DNA of 64,000 nucleotides, from contig NZ_CP149925.1 in the NCBI RefSeq assembly GCF_038087665.1, positions 1,427,236 to 1,491,235 of the forward strand, written 5' to 3'. Position 1 is the first letter of the stretch. Every line of letters begins with the position of its first letter. Source of the DNA: Gallaecimonas sp. GXIMD4217. GTDB lineage: Bacteria; Pseudomonadota; Gammaproteobacteria; Enterobacterales; Gallaecimonadaceae. A program made the translations under genes and the position numbers. Of this stretch, positions 57,946 to 64,000 are shown piece after piece. Below the pieces are notes generated by a model that worked only from the letters and a program-made list of their open reading frames with translations, had not been told where the DNA came from and made no database searches.

Positions 57946-59145
57946 ATGAGCGTTGAAATCAAGGTCCCCGTTCTGCCGGAATCGGTAGCGGACGCCACCA
58001 TCGCCACCTGGCACAAGCAGCCCGGCGACGCGGTTTCCCGTGACGAGAACCTGGTTGACATCGAAACCGACAAGGTCGTGCTGGAAGTGCCGGCCCCGGA
58101 AGACGGTGTTATCGAAGAGATCCTGTTCGAAGAAGGCGCCACCGTCGTCGGTGAGCAGGTGATCGCCAAGCTCAAGATCGGTGCTGCCCCGGCCGCCAAG
58201 CCTGCAGCTGCCGAAGCGCCCAAGGCCGAAGCCGAAGCCCCGGCCGCGCCCGCTGCCGAAGCCGGTGAGACTCACGACGCCCTGAGCCCGTCCGTGCGCC
58301 GCGCCCTGGCCGAGAAGGGCCTGAGCCCCGAAGGCATCAAGGGTACCGGTGTCGGTGGTCGCATCACCAAGGAAGACGTGGACAACTACCTCAAGCAGGG
58401 TGGCACCGCCAAGCCGGCCGCCGCTGCACCTGCGCCTGTTGCCGCCCGCTCCGAGAAGCGCGTGCCCATGACCCGTCTGCGCAAGACCATCGCCAAGCGC
58501 CTGCTGGATGCCAAGAACAGCACCGCCATGTTGACCACCTTCAACGAGGTCAACATGAAGCCGATCATGGACATCCGCAAGCAGTACAAGGACATCTTCG
58601 AGAAGAAGCACGACATCAAGCTGGGCTTCATGGGCTTCTACGTGAAGGCCGTGACCGAGGCGCTCAAGCGCTACCCGGAAGTCAACGCCTCCATCGACGG
58701 TGACGATATCGTCTACCACAACTACTTCGATGTGAGCATCGCCGTGTCCACCCCCAAAGGCCTGGTGACCCCGGTGCTGCGCGATTGCGACCAGATGTCC
58801 GTGGCCGAGATCGAGAAGGGCATCAAGGAACTGGCCATCAAGGCCCGTGACGGCAAGCTGGCCATGGAAGACATGATGGGCGGCAACTTCACCATCACCA
58901 ATGGCGGCGTGTTCGGCTCCCTGCTGTCCACCCCCATCATCAACCCGCCCCAGAGCGCCATCCTCGGCATGCACGCCATCAAGGATCGCCCCATGGCGGT
59001 GAACGGTCAGGTGGAAATCCTGCCCATGATGTACCTGGCCCTGTCCTACGACCACCGCATCATCGATGGCCGTGAGTCCGTGGGCTTCCTGGTTACCATC
59101 AAAGAATTGCTGGAAGATCCGACGCGTCTGCTGTTGGACATCTAA
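57946..59145 (+). CDS. sucB: 2-oxoglutarate dehydrogenase E2 component (dihydrolipoyl succinyltransferase)
   Basis: The 399-residue protein has one lipoyl domain with the lipoylated Lys43 in [11 protein letters not shown], a flexible Ala/Pro/Glu linker (about 85-108), an E1/E3-binding domain ([32 protein letters not shown], about 112-144) and the catalytic acyltransferase domain ending with [11 protein letters not shown] (His370). It transfers succinyl groups to CoA. The E3 subunit gene is not in the window. RBS GAAGGAATG precedes the ATG. Confidence 0.97.
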   Translation: MSVEIKVPVLPESVADATIATWHKQPGDAVSRDENLVDIETDKVVLEVPAPEDGVIEEILFEEGATVVGEQVIAKLKIGAAPAAKPAAAEAPKAEAEAPAAPAAEAGETHDALSPSVRRALAEKGLSPEGIKGTGVGGRITKEDVDNYLKQGGTAKPAAAAPAPVAARSEKRVPMTRLRKTIAKRLLDAKNSTAMLTTFNEVNMKPIMDIRKQYKDIFEKKHDIKLGFMGFYVKAVTEALKRYPEVNASIDGDDIVYHNYFDVSIAVSTPKGLVTPVLRDCDQMSVAEIEKGIKELAIKARDGKLAMEDMMGGNFTITNGGVFGSLLSTPIINPPQSAILGMHAIKDRPMAVNGQVEILPMMYLALSYDHRIIDGRESVGFLVTIKELLEDPTRLLLDI

Positions 59146-59157
59146 GCTTTCTATCGA

Positions 59158-59176
59158 CGGGGGCCTCTGGCCCCCG
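59158..59176. repeat. GC-rich hairpin between sucB and sucC
   Basis: CGGGGGCC, loop TCT, GGCCCCCG. A perfect 8-bp stem without a T-run, so more likely an mRNA-stabilising or REP-like structure than a terminator. Confidence 0.5.
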
Positions 59177-59267
59177 GTGATATAAGGAAAAACGGCCAAG
59201 GCCGTTTGATTGATCCCTAGGGAAGGTAGCGCCTAGCTGCCACATTCACGCAAAGAGACTAAGCATC

Positions 59268-60433
59268 ATGAACTTGCATGAGTATCAGGCAAAACAACTG
59301 CTTGCCGAGTACGGTCTGCCCGTTTCCGAAGGTTTCGCGGTAGACAACCCGCAAGCCGCTGTTGAAGCTGCAGGTCGCATCGGCGGCAACGAATGGGTCG
59401 TAAAATGTCAGGTACACGCCGGTGGCCGCGGTAAGGCCGGTGGCGTCAAGGTCGTGGACTCCAAAGACAAGGTCCGCGAATTCGCCGAGCACTGGCTGGG
59501 CAAGAACCTGGTGACCTTCCAGACCGACGAGAAAGGTCAGCCCATCAACAAGATCCTGGTCGAGTCCTGCACCGATATCGCCAAGGAACTCTACCTGGGC
59601 GCCGTTGTTGACCGCTCCACCCGCCGTATCGTCTTCATGGCTTCCACCGAAGGTGGCGTGGAGATCGAAAAGGTTGCCGAAGAGACTCCGGAACTGATCC
59701 ACAAGGCCGCCATCGACCCGCTGGTCGGCCCGCAGCCTTACCAGGCGCGCGAGCTGGGCTTCAAGCTGGGCCTGACCGTGGACCAGATCAAGCAGTTCAC
59801 CAAGATCTTCATGGGCCTGGGCAAGATGTTCAGCGACCACGATCTGGCCCTGCTGGAAATCAACCCGCTGGTGATCACCGACCAGGGCAACCTGCACTGC
59901 CTGGATTGCAAGATCAACATCGATTCCAACGCCATGTACCGCCAGCCCAAGCTGCGCGACATGCACGATCCGTCTCAGGAAGACGCCCGTGAAGCCCACG
60001 CTGCCCAGTTCGAACTGAACTATGTTGCCCTCGACGGCAACATCGGCTGCATGGTCAACGGTGCCGGCCTGGCCATGGGTACCATGGACATCGTCAAGCT
60101 GCACGGCGGCCAACCTGCCAACTTCCTGGATGTGGGCGGCGGCGCCACCAAAGAGCGTGTATCCGAAGCCTTCAAGATCATCCTGTCCGACGACGCCGTC
60201 AAGGCCGTGCTGGTCAACATCTTCGGCGGTATCGTGCGCTGCGACATGATTGCCGAAGGCATCATCGGCGCCGTTGAAGAAGTGGGCGTTGAGGTTCCGG
60301 TCGTGGTTCGTCTGGAAGGTAACAACGCAGAACTGGGCGCCCAGAAGCTGGCAGAGAGCGGTCTGAACATCATCGCCGCCACCAGCCTGACCGACGCTGC
60401 CCAGCAGGTAGTCAAAGCTGCGGAGGGTAAATA

Positions 60434-60434
<1 letters not shown>
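59268..60434 (+). CDS. sucC: Succinyl-CoA synthetase beta subunit
   Basis: A 388-residue ATP-grasp subunit. [22 protein letters not shown] and [19 protein letters not shown] (about 46-64) form the nucleotide-binding domain, [26 protein letters not shown] (about 195-220) the metal site, and [20 protein letters not shown] the C-terminal CoA-ligase domain. With SucD it makes ATP or GTP from succinyl-CoA. The stop overlaps the sucD ATG by one base. Confidence 0.97.
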
Positions 60435-61306
<872 letters not shown>

Positions 61307-61323
61307 GTCGAAGACCGTGCATC

Positions 61324-61352
61324 AAAAAGGCCGCCCTTGGGCGGCCTTTTTT
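61324..61352. terminator. Terminator after sucD
   Basis: AAAAAGGCCGCCC, loop TT, GGGCGGCCTTTTTT, usable from both sides and shared with the convergent gene at 61367. Confidence 0.93.
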
Positions 61353-61366
61353 GTGGCGGTACGCGC

Positions 61367-62077
61367 TTAGATCTCGACGATGCCGCCTTCCTGGTTGATG
61401 GCCTGGGTCTCCATCACCGACAGGCTGCACTTGCCGACAAAGGCCTCGGCCTCAGCTTCGCCGGCACCGGCGCTGGAAGACTCCTCGATATTGGTGACCA
61501 CCTCCACCACATGATCGCCCGGCTCCATATCCGGCATGATGAAGTTGAAGTGATGGGCGGACATGGTGCTCAGGGCCAGATCGATGTCCTCGTCGGTGAA
61601 GGTGCACTCGTCCAGGGTGATGGTGCCGTCCGGGATCTCGTTGCCGAACTCATCGGTGGCGCCACCGGTGTCGGTGCAGGAGTCCAGCACGCCGCCGAAG
61701 GTGGCGCTGAGATCCTGGGTACGCTTGTTGAAGGTGACGGTGCCGGGCCAGGCTTCTACACCGTCAACCAGCACGGTGACCTCGATGCCGGCGGTGGCGC
61801 TGGCGCTGTCCTTGTCGCCGCCCTTGCCCTTGACCTGGGTACGGGTGAACAGCGAGGCCTCCAGGGACACCCCGATCAGCAGATCCTTCTTGTTGGCGGT
61901 ACGGATCACCGATGTGAGCGGCGTGCCGGCATTATCGGTTGCCGCCGACAGGAAGGCGGTGTCCTGGGCGTTGCCTATTACGGCGGCGGAAAACTTGGAT
62001 GAGGCGGCGGAGGCGGCAGGCGAGGCCAGTACGGCACCTGCAACCGCGGCCACGACCGCAGCTTTGCGAATAAACAT
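61367..62077 (-). CDS. Exported acidic protein of unknown function
   Basis: A 236-residue protein with a signal peptide ending VLASPAASA-AS. The mature part is acidic and rich in Ser, Thr, Gly and short strands, with two cysteines (CTDTGG and DECTF) in the middle and one near the end (GKCSLS). SHHFNFIMPDMEPGDHVVEVV near residue 180 looks like a carbohydrate-binding or beta-sandwich segment. GC-rich codons match the genome. No family was recognised, and the sequence may be a secreted or surface protein. Confidence 0.6.
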   Translation of the reverse strand: MFIRKAAVVAAVAGAVLASPAASAASSKFSAAVIGNAQDTAFLSAATDNAGTPLTSVIRTANKKDLLIGVSLEASLFTRTQVKGKGGDKDSASATAGIEVTVLVDGVEAWPGTVTFNKRTQDLSATFGGVLDSCTDTGGATDEFGNEIPDGTITLDECTFTDEDIDLALSTMSAHHFNFIMPDMEPGDHVVEVVTNIEESSSAGAGEAEAEAFVGKCSLSVMETQAINQEGGIVEI

Positions 62078-62150
62078 GACAGATCCCCTCTGTTTGTCCT
62101 TAAGTGCCCGCTTAGGGCAGGCGTTGTTGTTCAGGGATCCAGTCTAGTCT

Positions 62151-62170
62151 CGCGTCAAAAAATTGACGCG
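62151..62170. repeat. Inverted repeat with 8-bp perfect arms
   Basis: CGCGTCAA, spacer AAAA, TTGACGCG, lying 73 bp upstream of the start of the exported-protein gene. It looks like an operator for a dimeric regulator acting on that gene. No T-run follows, so a terminator is unlikely. The rest of the 257-bp gap shows nothing else clear. Confidence 0.5.
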
Positions 62171-62334
62171 CCTGTTTGAGGGCAAATCCCATATCTATCG
62201 ATCGGGTCACAAAAACACCCTGAGCAGTCTTCTCCTCTCTCCTGCCAAGATCTAACGTAACCATCAGATATTTAAACTATTTCACTGATTTTGCCGCCGT
62301 TGTATCGCCCCTGTTACAGGCGGTATACCGGCGT

Positions 62335-62991
62335 TCAGAGTCGATAACGGCGTCTAACCTCGTCGATACAGCGATGCCGGGAGCTGCGTAGCCTTTCATG
62401 GGGGGCAAAGGGGCTGCTGGCCTCATCGAGCAGGACAACGGCCCTGGCCAGCAGCGACCTGTCGTCGCCTTCGATGGTTGGGCGCTGCTGCCTGTCCGTG
62501 ATGTCGTCGATCAGGCGAATGGCGATCTCCTTGTCGGCAATGGCTTCCGGCAGGCCGCTGTGGGTGCAAAGGCCATAGGTGCCGGCCAGGAAATGTTGCC
62601 ACTCGTTGTTGATATGGTCATCGAGCGCCTGGGTAGCCAGTTTTCCCTGGGGGAAGAAGGCCCCGGGCCTGAAACCCTGGTCGGACAGCGTCTGCACCCT
62701 GGCCCGGTAACGCCCGGCAAAGGCGCCAAAGGCCTTGTCGACATCGCCGCCCAGGCCAGCCAGCAGGCCCAGCCAGCTGCCGTAGCCCTTGGCGTAGAAG
62801 CTGAGCGTTTCGCCTTCTTGGTGGCTGCCGAAGAAGGACTCCACCAACAGGGACAGTGCCAGGCGGTAGGAAGGTGCGGGCATCAGGCCCTGCTGCTGCC
62901 AGGCATGCAGTTGCTCCCGGTCGCAGCCGGTTTGGGCCAGCAGCTGGGTTTCGGTCAGAAAGTGGCTTTGGAGGTAATCGAGGAGGGCCAT
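62335..62991 (-). CDS. Uncharacterised protein with possible N-terminal helix-turn-helix
   Basis: A 218-residue protein starting at ATG 62991 behind AAGGA. The first 45 residues (LLDYLQSHFLTETQLLAQTGCDREQLHAWQQQGLMPAPSYRL) resemble a MerR-like helix-turn-helix of DUF6058-type proteins, followed by a helical region with FYAKGYGSWLGLLAGLGGDVDKAFGAFAGRYRARVQTL. The C-terminus is charged and Arg-rich (LRSSRHRCIDEVRRRYRL). DNA binding is an inference; the family is not firmly known. The 515 bp upstream form the hairpin cluster. Confidence 0.6.
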   Translation of the reverse strand: MALLDYLQSHFLTETQLLAQTGCDREQLHAWQQQGLMPAPSYRLALSLLVESFFGSHQEGETLSFYAKGYGSWLGLLAGLGGDVDKAFGAFAGRYRARVQTLSDQGFRPGAFFPQGKLATQALDDHINNEWQHFLAGTYGLCTHSGLPEAIADKEIAIRLIDDITDRQQRPTIEGDDRSLLARAVVLLDEASSPFAPHERLRSSRHRCIDEVRRRYRL

Positions 62992-63160
62992 GACGATCCT
63001 TGTGGTGGGGAATGACAGTGGAACTGTATAAAAATACAGTTGTTGAAGGAAGGGGTAATTGGGGGGAGGGAGTGCGTTCCAGATGCAGTTGTCGCGTCCG
63101 CCTGTGTGGATACAGTGATGTGGTATTGATGGCTCGATAAGACTGGAGGTGGTAACCATC

Positions 63161-63498
63161 CCTGGTGGTTCCTTCCGGCCGGTACATCCTATGTACCGGC
63201 GCTCAGCTGCACGCAAGCCGCGCTTGCGTTTCGAGCTTCGCCCCTGGTGGTTCCTTCCGGCTCGCCCGTCCTGGGGCTACTCGGACCTTCCTGGTCCTCG
63301 CCCTTCGGGCCATCGTCGCCTTGCTCCAATGTTCAAAATCGTTCCAGACGATGTTGTCGCGTTCGCTTGCGTGAAAAGCAGGGGGTACTGGTTTGGTGGC
63401 TTCAATGAGGCTGACGTCAGAAACCGTCCATGGTGGTTCCTTCCGGCTCGCCCCTCCTGGGGCTCGCGTTCGCCTGCGTGAAAAGCCGTGCTTTTCAC
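63161..63498. repeat. Cluster of short perfect hairpins with a repeated GGAAGGAACCACC module
   Basis: The module GGAAGGAACCACC (minus strand) or GGTGGTTCCTTCC (plus) occurs three times (about 63164, 63246 and 63432). Beside it lie perfect stems with three-base loops: GCCGGTACAT/ATGTACCGGC (63178-63200), ACGCAAGC/GCTTGCGT (63211-63229) and GTGAAAAGC/GCTTTTCAC (63478-63498). A second repeat, GTTCG(C/T)(C/T)TGCGTGAAAAGC, occurs at about 63361 and 63469. The stems differ from each other in sequence. No gene is seen in 62992-63506. Confidence 0.75.
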
Positions 63499-63506
63499 TT
63501 CGAGGC

Positions 63507-64000
63507 TCACCCCACCTTGGCTTGGTTGGGTTCGATATGGCCGAAGATCACCTTGTTGCGACCGGAGTTCTTTGCCAGATAGAGGGCCTTGTCCGCGGTC
63601 AGGTAGAGATCCTTGATGGTGAAGCCTGGTCCGGGTGGCTGGCTGATCACACCGATGCTGATGGTGAGCCTGCCAAGGGGGCTTCCTTCATTGGTGATGT
63701 TGAGCTCTTCAACCTTCTTGCGGATACGTTCGGCGATCGACTGGGCGGCCCTGGGGCCGACGTTTGGCAGCACCAGTACGAATTCTTCGCCCCCGTAACG
63801 GGCGGTCAGGGAGTCCGACACCCGGATGGTGGACTTGAGCACGTTCGCCACCTTTACCAGCACATCATCGCCGCAAAGGTGGCCGTAGCGATCGTTGTAG
63901 GACTTGAAGTAATCGATGTCGCACATCATCAGGGTCAGGGGATGCTGGCTTTCCTGGCAACGTAGCCAACTGGTGGAAACGAAGTCATCCAATGAGCGCC
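63507..64000 (-). CDS. GGDEF diguanylate cyclase, C-terminal part
   Basis: The frame is open to the window edge and encodes the last 164 residues. It shows RSLDDFVSTSWL, LMMCDIDYFKSYNDRYGHLCGDD (metal and substrate binding), the active-site RYGGEEFVLVLP, and the end ADKALYLAKNSGRNKV. With GGEEF intact it should make cyclic-di-GMP from two GTP. No I-site RxxD is visible at the usual place four or five residues before GGEEF (VSDSLTARYGGEEF). The sensory N-terminus lies beyond the window. Confidence 0.9.
   Translation of the reverse strand, partial: RSLDDFVSTSWLRCQESQHPLTLMMCDIDYFKSYNDRYGHLCGDDVLVKVANVLKSTIRVSDSLTARYGGEEFVLVLPNVGPRAAQSIAERIRKKVEELNITNEGSPLGRLTISIGVISQPPGPGFTIKDLYLTADKALYLAKNSGRNKVIFGHIEPNQAKVG

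Noticed and set aside
55150-59199. Very long minus-strand open frame (over 1300 codons) antisense to sucA and sucB
   Set aside because: It lies entirely opposite strongly supported TCA-cycle genes, its protein is Gly/His/Val-rich without any domain, and it arises because GC-rich codon bias removes stops from the opposite frame.

Overview
The window is GC-rich, densely coded gammaproteobacterial chromosome. The gene order csiV-mfd, a PilZ-like gene, lolCDE, comEC-msbA-lpxK-ycaR-kdsB, and gltA divergent from sdhCDAB-sucABCD resembles the Vibrio/Aeromonas/Shewanella group. The high GC suggests a relative such as Gallaecimonas; that assignment is inference. No rRNA, tRNA or CRISPR array was seen.

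Layout. 1-5250: small, mostly minus-strand genes (DUF2569, acetyltransferases, YciI, a GST, a gamma-glutamylcyclotransferase-like protein), with an IS903-like element inserted in the last codons of an acetyltransferase gene. 5250-10450: AT-rich accessory island. It is a remnant integron cassette array without a visible integrase. Three cassettes read leftwards and each has a core site that exactly complements its own inverse core site: a helical unknown protein (9264-9983), a P-loop kinase (7107-7649) and a TIR-like putative NADase effector (5574-6329). Two IS1111-type IS110-family elements sit exactly in attC core sites, one complete and one truncated beside a 340-bp hairpin-ended MITE-like element. 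Removing the complete one restores a perfect GTTAGGC core.

10450-16000: a PLP enzyme, a flavin monooxygenase and a LysR regulator with a palindromic operator, then an amidoligase / glutamine-amidotransferase-like hydrolase / DedA-like operon. 16000-24740: an M2 metallopeptidase, a candidate small RNA, a PsrA-like TetR with fadE, nagZ, and a sensor with a degenerate GGDEF domain whose 3' end has been tandemly triplicated. 24770-31550: csiV, mfd, the agmatine-to-putrescine genes aguA and aguB, and a PilZ-like protein. 31630-41230: lipoprotein export (lolCDE), DUF2062, competence (comEC), and lipid A/LPS synthesis and export (msbA, lpxK, ycaR, kdsB).

41268-48488: a membrane-fusion lipoprotein with two different RND permeases. 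48665-49957: an ISL3-family element inserted at the gltA terminator. 50005-61306: gltA, sdhCDAB, sucAB and sucCD, encoding a large part of the TCA cycle. 61367-64000: an exported acidic protein, a possible DNA-binding protein, an intergenic cluster of perfect short hairpins with a repeated module, and a partial GGDEF diguanylate cyclase at the edge.

Most notable: the integron cassettes with a candidate anti-phage TIR effector, the attC-specific IS with a candidate bridge RNA region, the amidoligase operon, and the repeat structures near 22.8 and 63.2 kb.
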